A stretch of 10,167 bases of DNA from Serpentinimonas sp. Lineage in GTDB: Bacteria; Pseudomonadota; Gammaproteobacteria; Burkholderiales; Burkholderiaceae_C. Location: positions 1 to 10,167 of the forward strand of contig JALOSG010000092.1 of assembly GCA_025458665.1 (NCBI GenBank), written 5' to 3'. Position 1 is the first letter of the stretch; the number at the start of each line of letters is the position of its first letter. Of the stretch, positions 1-6,896 are shown in pieces. The notes under the pieces were generated by a model that was not told the DNA's origin, did not search any database, and saw only the letters and a list, made by a program, of their open reading frames with translations. The translations under genes and the position numbers were made by a program.

Positions 1-252
1 GTCGCGCACCCAGCCGGTCTGGTGCAGGGATTGGTGCAGGTCTTCCACGAACAGCCCCACCCCATCGAGCTGCAACTGCTGCACTGTGCCGTCGAATCGC
101 CCACGGGAAAGCTGCAGATAGCGCTGATTCCAGCCTTGTAGCGCTGCGGCCTGTTCATCGATATCGCCAAAGCGGGACGTGACCACACAGCCTGGTTCCG
201 TGGCTGACAACGGCGCGGAGTGCACCGGAATGGGGGGCATGACGGGGACCAT
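1..252 (-). CDS. AraC-family transcriptional regulator, EutR-like (partial, C-terminus beyond left edge)
   Basis: The minus-strand frame is open from the left edge and gives an N-terminal segment of about 84 residues. It contains GWNQRYLQLSRGRFDG, then a hydrophobic stretch QQLQLDGVGLFVEDLHQSLH. The spacing W-x-Q-x-Y-x-Q-L-x-x-G-x-F-x-G followed by LDG and LF is typical of the sensory N-terminus of AraC regulators of the EutR type, as I remember that family. The DNA-binding C-terminus lies outside the window. Starts at 252 or 240 (both ATG) place the conserved Trp near residue 41 or 37, close to EutR. Neither has a good Shine-Dalgarno, and a GTG at 279 is also possible, because the frame stays open without a stop up to about position 520. 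The gene is divergent from the permease-SDR-eutBC operon, so a role as its ethanolamine/B12-responsive activator is a reasonable inference. Another AraC subfamily with a similar N-terminus cannot be excluded. Confidence 0.72.
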   Translation of the reverse strand, partial: MVPVMPPIPVHSAPLSATEPGCVVTSRFGDIDEQAAALQGWNQRYLQLSRGRFDGTVQQLQLDGVGLFVEDLHQSLHQTGWVRD

Positions 253-327
253 GCCGTCGGGAAGCAATCGCTGTGCCACGGGGACGTGCCTGCCTTTGCG
301 ATGCGCGCCACCCGTCGGTGACGGCCG

Positions 328-341
328 GGTAAGCGCTTGCC
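328..341. repeat. Near-palindrome centred on AAGCGCTT
   Basis: GGTAAGCGCTTGCC is a 14-bp inverted repeat with a perfect 8-bp core (AAGCGCTT, 331-338), matching outer GG/CC, and one mismatched pair. It lies in the divergent control region, about 120 bp upstream of the permease start. A core of form AANCGNTT is reminiscent of LacI/GalR-type operators, but no such regulator is visible. Function is unknown and the match could be chance in GC-rich DNA. Confidence 0.35.
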
Positions 342-343
342 AA

Positions 344-359
344 AACGGGATAGCCCGTT
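344..359. repeat. Perfect inverted repeat AACGGG-N4-CCCGTT
   Basis: Six-base arms at 344-349 and 354-359 are separated by ATAG. The repeat begins three bases after the AAGCGCTT near-palindrome, in the divergent region. No T-tract follows on either strand, so it is unlikely to be a terminator. It could be an operator half-site pair or a small leader hairpin. Confidence 0.4.
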
Positions 360-450
360 GCGGGGCCACATGCTGGAATGCCCCCCACACCCAGCGGTAG
401 GCCTTGTGCGCCGCGGGTTGCGTCGCTACCAGGTCCACCAACAAAAACCG

Positions 451-455
451 GGAGG
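451..455 (+). promoter_or_regulatory. Ribosome binding site fixing the permease start
   Basis: GGAGG sits five bases upstream of GTG at 461. No comparable site precedes the in-frame ATG at 404, and the 19 residues in between do not resemble a permease N-terminus. This favours the GTG start. Confidence 0.85.
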
Positions 456-460
456 TTTCC

Positions 461-1981
461 GTGTCCAGTGAAAAACCAGCCAACCAGGACGAAGACTTGA
501 AGCTACTGCACAGCATGGGCTACGCCCAGGAGCTGTCGCGCAATATGAAGGGCTTTCAGAACTTCGCCATTTCTTTTTCCATTATCTGTATCTTGTCCGG
601 CGGCATCAACTCGCTCGGTCAGGGGATCAGCGGTGTGGGCGGCGCGGCCATTGGCATCGGCTGGCTGCTGGGCTGTGCCGTCAGTTTCATCTTTGCGCTG
701 GGCATGGCGCAGATTGGCTCGGCCTACCCCACAGCGGGGGGCCTGTACCACTGGAGTTCCATTCTGGGCGGGCGCGGCTACGGCTGGCTCACCGCCTGGC
801 TGAACCTGCTGGGCCTCATCACGGTGCTGGGCGCCATCAACGTGGGCACCTACAGCTTCTTCATGGGCGCCTTCGGCCCCACGCTGGGGCTGGAGAGCAG
901 CCTGGGCCTGCAGGCCGCCTTCGTGGGCGGCATCACCATCATCCAGGCCATCGTGAACCACGTGGGCATACGCGCCACCGCTCGGCTCACCGACCTGTCG
1001 GGCTACCTGATTCTGGGCGGCGCCTCGCTGCTCACCATCGTGCTGCTGGTGTATGCACCCAGTCTGGACTTTTCTCGCCTCTGGACCTTCACCAACTACA
1101 GCGGCGCAGCCGGTGGCGATGTGTGGCCGGAGACCCAGAACCTGCTGCTGCTGTTTGGCCTGGGCATGCTGCTGCCCATCTACACCATCACCGGCTTTGA
1201 TGCATCGGCCCACACCGCCGAAGAAACCAAGGATGCTGCCCGGGCGGTGCCGCGCGGCATCGTGAACTCGGTGATCTTCTCTGCCCTGTTCGGCTGGGCC
1301 ATGCTGAGCGCCTTTGTGCTGGCCATTCCCGATATGGATGCGGCCGCCGCCAGCGGCTGGGGGGTGTTCTTCCACACCCTGGACGCGGTGCTGCCCGCCG
1401 CGCTGAAGCAGACGCTGTATGTGCTCATCTTCATCTGCCAATTCATCTGCGGTCTGGCCACAGTCACGTCGGCCTCGCGCATGATTTTTGCCTTCGCGCG
1501 CGACGGTGGCCTGCCGGCCTCCAATGCGCTGAAGAAGGTGCACGCCCGCTTCCGCACCCCCGTCGCTGCCATCTGGACCGGCGCCGTCATCTCCATCCTG
1601 TTCACCCTGTACACGCCGGCTTACGCCACCATCGTGTCGGTCACGGTGATCTTCATCTTCATCTCCTATGGGTTGCCCATCATTGCTGGGCTGTTTGCCT
1701 ACGGCCGCAGCTGGACGCAAATGGGCCCCTGGGATATGGGCCCGGCGTTCCGGGTGGTGGGGGTACTCGCCATCTTCGCGATTGCGCTGATCTTCTACCT
1801 CGGCGTGCAACCGCCCAACGACGCTGCGCTCACCATCACGCTGGCCTTTCTGGTTCTCACGGCGGTGGTGTGGTTCGGCTTCGAGAAACGCCGCTTCAAA
1901 GGCCCGCCAGTGGGCGATGAAGTGGCCCGCCGACAGGCAGAAATTGCAGCCGCCGAGAAGGCGCTGAACGAGGCCGCATGA
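461..1981 (+). CDS. APC-superfamily permease (choline/GABA/ethanolamine-type), probable amino-alcohol uptake
   Basis: A 506-residue inner-membrane transporter with roughly 12 hydrophobic segments between residues 33 and 475 and a short charged C-terminal tail. Signatures typical of the amino acid/choline branch of the APC superfamily are visible: ELSRNMKGFQNFAISFSI near residues 24-41, AYPTAGGLYHWSS at 88-100, GFDASAHTAEETKDAARAVPRG at 245-266 (the AH-x-x-EET motif), and ASRMIFAFARDGGLP at 338-352. The GTG start is chosen for its well-spaced GGAGG; an ATG 57 bp upstream is in frame but lacks a site. It is first in an operon with an SDR and eutBC and overlaps the next gene by ATGA, so ethanolamine or a related amino alcohol is the likely substrate. 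This is an inference: the same family also carries choline, GABA and other amino acids. It is not the EutH type of ethanolamine transporter. Confidence 0.9.
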   Translation: MSSEKPANQDEDLKLLHSMGYAQELSRNMKGFQNFAISFSIICILSGGINSLGQGISGVGGAAIGIGWLLGCAVSFIFALGMAQIGSAYPTAGGLYHWSSILGGRGYGWLTAWLNLLGLITVLGAINVGTYSFFMGAFGPTLGLESSLGLQAAFVGGITIIQAIVNHVGIRATARLTDLSGYLILGGASLLTIVLLVYAPSLDFSRLWTFTNYSGAAGGDVWPETQNLLLLFGLGMLLPIYTITGFDASAHTAEETKDAARAVPRGIVNSVIFSALFGWAMLSAFVLAIPDMDAAAASGWGVFFHTLDAVLPAALKQTLYVLIFICQFICGLATVTSASRMIFAFARDGGLPASNALKKVHARFRTPVAAIWTGAVISILFTLYTPAYATIVSVTVIFIFISYGLPIIAGLFAYGRSWTQMGPWDMGPAFRVVGVLAIFAIALIFYLGVQPPNDAALTITLAFLVLTAVVWFGFEKRRFKGPPVGDEVARRQAEIAAAEKALNEAA

Positions 1982-2775
1982 GCGCCGCATTGCTCAGCAG
2001 CCCTGCGCGGGCTGGCCGGCTGGCCGGCAAGGTGGCCTTGGTTTCCGGGGGCGCCACCGGGGTGGGCGGCGCAGCCTCGCGCCTGTTCGCGGCCGAGGGC
2101 GCCCGGGTGGCAGTGCTCGATATCAACGCTGCTGCCGCTGAAGCCACGGCCGCGGCCATACGCCAGGCCGGCGGAGACGCGCTGGCTGTGGTGGCCGATG
2201 CGTCCCTGGCCGCTCCGGTGGATGCAGCCGTTGCGGCGGTGCTGGCCCACTACGGCCGCATCGATGTGCTGTTCAACCACGCCGGCAGCATTGTGGTGAA
2301 GCCTTTCCTGGACACCACCGAAGCCGAATGGGATGGCCTGATGGCGGTGAACGTGAAAAGCATGTACCTCGTGACCCGCGCGGTGCTGCCCGGCATGCTG
2401 GCGCAGGGCAAGGGAGCCATCGTGTGTACGTCGTCCATCTCGGCGGTGGCGGGCACCCCCATGGAGGTGCTGTACGACACCACCAAGGGCGCCTGCCACA
2501 TGTTCGCCCGCGCCATTGCCGTGGAGTACCGCGACCGTGGCATACGCTGCAATGCGGTGTGCCCGGGTTTCATCCGCACGCCGCATGGCCTGCGCGAGGT
2601 GGAAGCGCTGCAGAAGCTGGGGGTGGATGTCTCCGATGCCGCGCTGGCCGCGGCGCAGGGGCGCATCTGCGAGCCCGAGGAAGTGGCCGCCGCCGCCCTG
2701 TTTCTGGCCAGCGACGAAGCCAGCTTCGTCAACGGCACCCACCTGTTCGTGGACAATGGTTTTACCGCTGTCTGA
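1978..2775 (+). CDS. Short-chain dehydrogenase/reductase (SDR), NAD(P)-dependent
   Basis: A 265-residue classical SDR oxidoreductase, the normal length for the family. It shows the glycine-rich cofactor loop SGGATGVGG (23-31), an acidic residue at the end of the second strand (VLDIN, Asp48) favouring NAD over NADP, NHAG (100-103, usually NNAG), NVK (125-127), and the catalytic set Ser153, Tyr166 and Lys170 (YDTTK). PGFIRTP (196-202) and the C-terminal VNGTHLFVDNGF are also typical. The ATG overlaps the permease stop as ATGA, with a GAGG site four bases upstream inside the permease gene, so translation is probably coupled. In this operon it might act on the aldehyde made by EutBC or on the amino alcohol itself. 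The sequence does not reveal the substrate, so no specific function is assigned. Confidence 0.92.
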   Translation: MSAALLSSPARAGRLAGKVALVSGGATGVGGAASRLFAAEGARVAVLDINAAAAEATAAAIRQAGGDALAVVADASLAAPVDAAVAAVLAHYGRIDVLFNHAGSIVVKPFLDTTEAEWDGLMAVNVKSMYLVTRAVLPGMLAQGKGAIVCTSSISAVAGTPMEVLYDTTKGACHMFARAIAVEYRDRGIRCNAVCPGFIRTPHGLREVEALQKLGVDVSDAALAAAQGRICEPEEVAAAALFLASDEASFVNGTHLFVDNGFTAV

Positions 2776-2802
2776 ACCTGCATAGCCAGAGCCCCTGAAG
2801 CC

Positions 2803-4245
2803 ATGAGTTACAGCCACACCGTTGCCGCCCGGCGCTACATCTTCACCGACCTGCGTGACCTCATGGCGCGTGCCACACCGCTGCGTTCGGGGGACCGGCT
2901 GGCCGGCGTGGCAGCGGGCAGTGCTGCCGAGCGCATGGCTGCGCAGATGGCGCTGGCCGACTTGCCGCTGCGCACCTTTCTGCACGAGGCGGTGGTGCCC
3001 TATGAGGCCGACGCGGTGACCCGGCTGATTCTGGACACCCACGACGCGGCGGCCTTCCTGCCGGTGGCCCACCTGACCGTAGGGGATTTCCGCAACTGGC
3101 TGCTGTCGGACGAGGCCAGCAGTGAAGCGCTCGCTGCGCTGGCGCCCGGGCTCACCCCGGAAATGGTGGCGGCGGTCTCCAAAATCTGCCGCCTGCAGGA
3201 CTTGGCGCTCATTGCGCGCAAATGCCGCGTGGTGACGCGCTTTCGCGGCACCATAGGACTGCCCGGGCGCATGGCCACCCGCCTGCAGCCCAACCACCCC
3301 ACCGATGCGGCGTCGGGCATTGCCGCCAGCCTGCTCGATGGCCTGCTGCACGGCAGTGGCGATGCCGTCATCGGCATCAACCCCGCCACCGACAACGTGC
3401 CGCAGGTGGTGCGCCTGCTGCACATGCTCGACGGGGTGATCGGCCGCTACGGCATTCCCACACAAAGCTGCGTGCTGACCCACGTCACCAATACCCTGGC
3501 CGCCATGGAGCGCGGCGCGCCGGTGGATCTGGTGTTCCAGTCCATCGGCGGTACCGAGGCCACCAACCAGAGCTTCGGCATCGACCTGGCCCTGCTGGCC
3601 GAAGCCCGCGACGCGGCCCTGTCTTTGCAACGGGGCGCCCTGTTTCCCTGCGCAGAAGGGACCGATGGGCATGCCAGCGAGCGCGGCGCGCATGTCATGT
3701 ACTTCGAGACCGGCCAGGGCAGCGCGCTGTCGGCCAACGGACACCACGGCTGCGACCAGCAGACGCTGGAGGCCCGGGCCTACGGCGTGGCGCGGCACTT
3801 CAAGCCGCTGCTGGTGAACACGGTGGTCGGGTTCATCGGGCCGGAGTATCTGTACGACGGCAAGCAGATCATCCGCGCTGGCCTGGAAGACCATTTCTGC
3901 GGCAAACTGCTGGGCGTGCCCATGGGTTGCGATATCTGCTACACCAACCACGCCGAAGCCGACAGCGACGACATGGATGCACTGATGACCTTGCTGGGAG
4001 CCGCCGGCTGCAACTTCATCATGGGTATTCCGGGCTCGGACGACATCATGCTGAACTACCAGAGCACCTCTTTCCACGACGCACTGGTCCTGCGCGACCT
4101 GCTGGGCTTGCGTCCGGCCCCTGAGTTCGAGGCCTGGCTGCTGAAGATGGGTGTCTTCCAGCCCCCTGAGGACCACGGCATGGCCCGGCTGGCGCGCGAT
4201 TTGCCGCCGGCGTTCTCGCCAGCACTGGCGCGGCTGGCCGCCTGA
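2803..4245 (+). CDS. eutB: Ethanolamine ammonia-lyase large (heavy-chain) subunit EutB
   Basis: With EutC it forms the adenosylcobalamin-dependent lyase that converts ethanolamine to acetaldehyde and ammonia. It carries the catalytic TIM barrel. Visible family motifs are ATRLQPNHPTD (158-168), GINPATDNV (191-199), FQSIGGTEATNQSFG (245-259), YFETGQGSALSAN (300-312), VNTVVGFIGPEYLYDGKQII (338-357), CDICYTNHAEAD (376-387) and GSDDIMLNYQSTSFHD (411-426). Arg160, Gln162, Asn193, Glu302 and Asp377 correspond to the substrate-binding residues known from E. coli EutB (Arg160, Gln162, Asn193, Glu287 and Asp362, from memory). The first three keep the same number while the last two are shifted by 15, suggesting an insertion around 272-297. 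At 480 residues it is longer than the roughly 453 of E. coli. It follows the SDR by 27 bp with a weak site (GAAG) and overlaps eutC as TGATG. Confidence 0.96.
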   Translation: MSYSHTVAARRYIFTDLRDLMARATPLRSGDRLAGVAAGSAAERMAAQMALADLPLRTFLHEAVVPYEADAVTRLILDTHDAAAFLPVAHLTVGDFRNWLLSDEASSEALAALAPGLTPEMVAAVSKICRLQDLALIARKCRVVTRFRGTIGLPGRMATRLQPNHPTDAASGIAASLLDGLLHGSGDAVIGINPATDNVPQVVRLLHMLDGVIGRYGIPTQSCVLTHVTNTLAAMERGAPVDLVFQSIGGTEATNQSFGIDLALLAEARDAALSLQRGALFPCAEGTDGHASERGAHVMYFETGQGSALSANGHHGCDQQTLEARAYGVARHFKPLLVNTVVGFIGPEYLYDGKQIIRAGLEDHFCGKLLGVPMGCDICYTNHAEADSDDMDALMTLLGAAGCNFIMGIPGSDDIMLNYQSTSFHDALVLRDLLGLRPAPEFEAWLLKMGVFQPPEDHGMARLARDLPPAFSPALARLAA

Positions 4246-5114
4246 TGGAGGGGTCTGCTGGGGACGAGCAAGGCCGCCCGGCGCTGCCGAGTTCGCCAGC
4301 GCCCGCCGTCGTTCCTGCCCGCTGGGAAGCGCTGCGCGAATTCACCCGCGCGCGCATAGCGCTGGGCCGTGCTGGCCATAGCCTGCCCACTGCTCCACAC
4401 CTGGCTTTCCAGCTGGCCCACGCGCTGGCCCGCGACGCCGTGCACCTGCCCTTCGATGCTGCGGGTGTGGCGCGGCAGCTTGAATCTCTGGGGCTGGCGG
4501 TGCTACACCTGCAGAGCGCCGCTCCCGACCGCGCTGCCTACCTGCAGCGCCCAGACCTGGGCCGGCGTCTCTGTGATGTGTCGCGGGCCGCCTTGGCGCA
4601 GCGCGGCCGTGCCGCTCCTGCGGGTGGTGCCGAACAGGTGGACCTGGTGTTCATGGTGGGCGATGGGCTCTCCGCGCAAGCCGTGCACCAGCACGCCGCC
4701 CCGCTGGTGGCCGCTACGCTGGATCGCTTGCGTGCCTCGGGCAGCCCCTGGTCGGTAGGCCCTGTGGCCCTGGTGGAGAACGCCCGTGTGGCGGTGGGCG
4801 ATGAGGTGGGCGCCGGCCTGTGCGCCCGTTGTGTGGTGGTGCTCATTGGGGAGCGGCCTGGACTGAGCTCGCCCGACAGTCTGGGCATTTACCTGACCTG
4901 GGACCCGCAACCCGGCTTGACCGATGCGCGCCGGAACTGCGTTTCCAACGTGCGCCCGGAAGGCCTGCCTGTGGCGGCTGCTGCGGCCAAACTGGTGCAG
5001 TTGCTGGAGGGCGCGCGCCAGCTGCAAACCAGCGGTGTGGCTCTGAAGGACGACAGCGACGAGCCAAACCCGGCGCTGTCCGACCCCACCCAGAGCTTCC
5101 TGCTGGGCCCCTGA
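4245..5114 (+). CDS. eutC: Ethanolamine ammonia-lyase small (light-chain) subunit EutC
   Basis: A 289-residue partner of EutB, close to the usual length of about 295, which helps bind adenosylcobalamin at the subunit interface. Family signatures are TRARIALGRAGHSLPT (34-49), FMVGDGLSAQAVHQHAAPL (136-154), and the strongly conserved C-terminal block GAGLCARCVVVLIGERPGL (189-207), SSPDSLGIYLTWDPQPGLTD (208-227) and RNCVSNVRPEGLP (230-242). The start ATG overlaps the eutB stop (TGATG) and has no clear Shine-Dalgarno, so it is probably read by re-initiating ribosomes, which would balance the two subunits. The N-terminal 25 residues are low-complexity and the tail after residue 268 is hydrophilic. 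No EutA reactivase, adenosyltransferase or microcompartment gene follows; the next gene is convergent. Confidence 0.96.
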   Translation: MEGSAGDEQGRPALPSSPAPAVVPARWEALREFTRARIALGRAGHSLPTAPHLAFQLAHALARDAVHLPFDAAGVARQLESLGLAVLHLQSAAPDRAAYLQRPDLGRRLCDVSRAALAQRGRAAPAGGAEQVDLVFMVGDGLSAQAVHQHAAPLVAATLDRLRASGSPWSVGPVALVENARVAVGDEVGAGLCARCVVVLIGERPGLSSPDSLGIYLTWDPQPGLTDARRNCVSNVRPEGLPVAAAAAKLVQLLEGARQLQTSGVALKDDSDEPNPALSDPTQSFLLGP

Positions 5115-5135
5115 CTCACCGGTTTGCTGCGGGGC

Positions 5136-6815
5136 TCAGCGGGCTGCCTCTTTCTCCCGCAGCTTGAAACGCTGTATCTTCCCCGTGGCGGTTTTGGGCA
5201 GCTCGGGCAGAAACTCGATCAGGCGCGGGTATTTGTAGGGCGCCAGCCGCTCTTTCACGAACGCCTTGACCTCCTCCTCTGTCAGGCTCTGGCCCGGCTT
5301 CAACACGATGAAGGCCTTGGTCTTGGTCAGCCCCTCGGCGTCGGTGGTGCCAATCACGGCGGCTTCCAGCACGGCGGGGTGCTGCACCAGCGTGGCCTCC
5401 ACCTCGAACGGCGACACGTAAATGCCGCTGACCTTGAGCATGTCGTCGTTGCGGCCGGCGTAGGTGTAGTAGCCGTCGGCGTCGCGGGTGTATTTGTCGC
5501 CGCTGCGCGTCCAGCTGCCCTGGAAGGTGTCGCGCGATTTGGCACGGTCGTTCCAGTACATCAGCGCCGCGCTGGGCCCGCGGATGAAGAGGTCGCCAAT
5601 GTCGATGGAGCCGTCCGGGTTGGGAGGTACGGGTAGCCCGTCCTCACCGCGTATCTCCACCTCGTAGCCGGCCACCGGTGTGCCCGAGGTGCCGTAGCGC
5701 ACATCGCCGGGGCGGTTGGAGAGGAAGATGTGCAGCATCTCGGTGGAGCCGATGCCGTCGATGATGTCGCAGCCAAAGCGGGCGGTCCAGCGCTCGCCAA
5801 TGTCGCGGGGCAGCGCCTCGCCGGCCGATGAGCACAGCCGCAGCGCCACTTCCCGGCGCTCGGGCAGGGTGGGCTGGGCCAGCATGCCCCCGTAGCCGGT
5901 GGGTGCGCCATAGAACACGGTGGGTTTGCGGCCAGCCAGTGTGGCGGTTTCGCCCTTCAGGCGCTGGAACACGGCAGGCGGGGTGGGGCGTTCGGCCATC
6001 AGCACCACCGCAGCGCCCACGCTCAACGGGAAACTCAGAGAATTGCCCAGCCCGTAGGCAAAAAACAGCTTGGCCGCCGAGAACACCGTGTCCTTGTCGG
6101 TCAGGCCCAGTACCGGGCGGGCGTACAGCTCGGCAGTCCAGTACAGGTTGGCCTGGGTGTGTACCGTGCCCTTGGGGCGCCCGGTGGAGCCCGATGAGTA
6201 GAGCCAGAAGGCGGGCTCGTCGGCGTGGGTGCGGGCGGGTGCTGCTTGCAGCGCTGCCCCGCTTTCCCCCCCGGCAGCCATGAATGCGGCCCAGGGTGTT
6301 TCCCCCGCCAGGTGTGGTGCACCATCCATCTGCCCCGACACCACCACACGCTGCACCTCGTTGCCCGCGTCGGCCGTTGCCAGTGCCATGGCCTCCCGAA
6401 GGGTAGGCAGCAGTGCCGCCGATACCAGCGCCGCCTGCGCGCGGGCATGTTGCAGCATGAAGGCGTAATCCTGCGCGGTGAGCAGCGTATTCACCGCCAC
6501 CGGCACCACGCCCGCGTACAGCGCGCCCAGGAAGGACACCACCCACTCGTGGCTGTCGTGCATGAGCAGCAGCACCCGGTCCTCGCGCTTCAGGCCCGTG
6601 GCGCGCAAGGCGGCGGCACAGGCGCGAACCTGTCTGTCCAGTTCCCCGTAGCTGAGCGTGCTGCGGTCGTCGATCAGGGCGGTGGCCTGGGGGCGGGCTT
6701 GGTTCACCTCCAGCAGGTAGGCCGCAAAATTGAAGGGGCCGGCAGATGGTCCGGTGGGTGGCCCGGCAGGTGGCCCGGCATGGGGCGCAGGGGAGGAGGT
6801 GGTCTGGGGGCTCAT
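5136..6815 (-). CDS. bclA: Benzoate-CoA ligase
   Basis: A 559-residue acyl-adenylate-forming enzyme that activates benzoate to benzoyl-CoA with ATP and CoA, the entry step for the box pathway. Motifs in order: the AMP-binding P-loop YSSGSTGRPKG (206-216), FYGAPTGYGGML (301-312), DGIGSTEMLHIF (353-364), GDLFIRGPSAALMYWND (407-423), SGDKY (438-442), the hinge GRNDDMLKVSGIYVSPFEVE (454-473), and PKTATGKIQRFKLRE near the C-terminus with the adenylation lysine at about 546. The mature-type N-terminus FNFAAYLLEVN begins at residue 28; before it lies a Pro/Gly-rich extension encoded by a 12-bp tandem repeat. The ATG has GGAG five bases upstream on its strand. It is divergent from boxR and convergent with eutC. 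Specificity for benzoate rather than a substituted benzoate rests on resemblance and the box context. Confidence 0.93.
   Translation of the reverse strand: MSPQTTSSPAPHAGPPAGPPTGPSAGPFNFAAYLLEVNQARPQATALIDDRSTLSYGELDRQVRACAAALRATGLKREDRVLLLMHDSHEWVVSFLGALYAGVVPVAVNTLLTAQDYAFMLQHARAQAALVSAALLPTLREAMALATADAGNEVQRVVVSGQMDGAPHLAGETPWAAFMAAGGESGAALQAAPARTHADEPAFWLYSSGSTGRPKGTVHTQANLYWTAELYARPVLGLTDKDTVFSAAKLFFAYGLGNSLSFPLSVGAAVVLMAERPTPPAVFQRLKGETATLAGRKPTVFYGAPTGYGGMLAQPTLPERREVALRLCSSAGEALPRDIGERWTARFGCDIIDGIGSTEMLHIFLSNRPGDVRYGTSGTPVAGYEVEIRGEDGLPVPPNPDGSIDIGDLFIRGPSAALMYWNDRAKSRDTFQGSWTRSGDKYTRDADGYYTYAGRNDDMLKVSGIYVSPFEVEATLVQHPAVLEAAVIGTTDAEGLTKTKAFIVLKPGQSLTEEEVKAFVKERLAPYKYPRLIEFLPELPKTATGKIQRFKLREKEAAR
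6735..6782. repeat. 12-bp tandem minisatellite inside the benzoate-CoA ligase start
   Basis: Four 12-bp units lie head to tail (6735-6746, 6747-6758, 6759-6770, 6771-6782). The best two are TGGCCCGGCAGG and TGGCCCGGCATG, and the others are diverged. On the minus strand each unit encodes a tetrapeptide of form x-Ala/Thr-Gly-Pro (ligase residues 12-27). Because the unit is a multiple of three, copy-number change would keep the frame. Confidence 0.8.
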
Positions 6816-6831
6816 GGCGTCTCCGTCAGGC

Positions 6832-6860
6832 TGGTCAGGCCGTCTTTATGGTTGTATAAA
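6832..6860 (+). promoter_or_regulatory. Candidate boxR promoter
   Basis: TGGTCA (6832-6837, four of six to TTGACA) and TATAAA (6855-6860, five of six to TATAAT) are separated by exactly 17 bp. Predicted transcription would begin around 6867, inside the imperfect TGCA-N6-TGCT site, which would suit autorepression by BoxR. The -35 match is modest, so this is tentative. Confidence 0.4.
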
Positions 6861-6874
6861 TGCAGTATCCTGCT
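6861..6874. promoter_or_regulatory. Putative BoxR operator, imperfect (TGCA-N6-TGCT)
   Basis: On the plus strand this reads TGCAGTATCCTGCT; on the minus strand AGCAGGATACTGCA. The minus reading closely matches the operator covering the boxC -10 region (TGCAATATACTGCA): only three of 14 positions differ. It lies 36 bp (start to start) from the perfect copy at 6897. Confidence 0.6.
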
Positions 6875-6894
6875 TATCTGGGTGGTCCGGTCAG
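6864..6894 (-). promoter_or_regulatory. Weak candidate bclA promoter
   Basis: On the minus strand, CTGACC (6894-6889) and GATACT (6869-6864) could act as -35 and -10, but the 19-bp spacing is long. The -10 lies inside an operator-like site exactly as TATACT does in front of boxC, which is the main reason to list it. The evidence is otherwise weak. Confidence 0.25.
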
Positions 6895-6896
6895 TA

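Larger units (their letters stand above)
253..460. promoter_or_regulatory. Divergent intergenic region between the AraC-type gene and the permease operon
   Basis: About 208 bp separate the presumed start of the minus-strand regulator from the GTG start of the permease. The region should hold promoters for both directions, but no convincing -35/-10 pair or sigma-54 (-24/-12) box was found by eye. It contains a perfect inverted repeat and a near-palindrome, listed separately. The minus frame of the regulator stays open through all of it, so part of it could be coding if the regulator starts further upstream. AraC activators often work at promoters with poor core elements, which would fit the lack of an obvious promoter. 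Confidence 0.5.

Noticed and set aside
339..365. Possible sigma-54 (-24/-12) promoter around TTGGCA on the minus strand
   Set aside because: The required GC of the -12 element is missing at the correct distance.
404..460. Upstream in-frame ATG start for the permease
   Set aside because: No ribosome binding site is visible, while GTG 461 has GGAGG five bases upstream.
503..1990. Long minus-strand open frame opposite the permease
   Set aside because: It is the codon-phase shadow of a membrane protein; the translation is hydrophilic Gln/Gly/Arg-rich and unlike any known family.
1795..4176. Very long minus-strand open frame (793 codons) opposite the SDR and eutB
   Set aside because: Its composition is Gly/Gln/His/Arg-rich and featureless. 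It mirrors the codon phase of clearly recognisable plus-strand genes, a usual artefact in GC-rich DNA.
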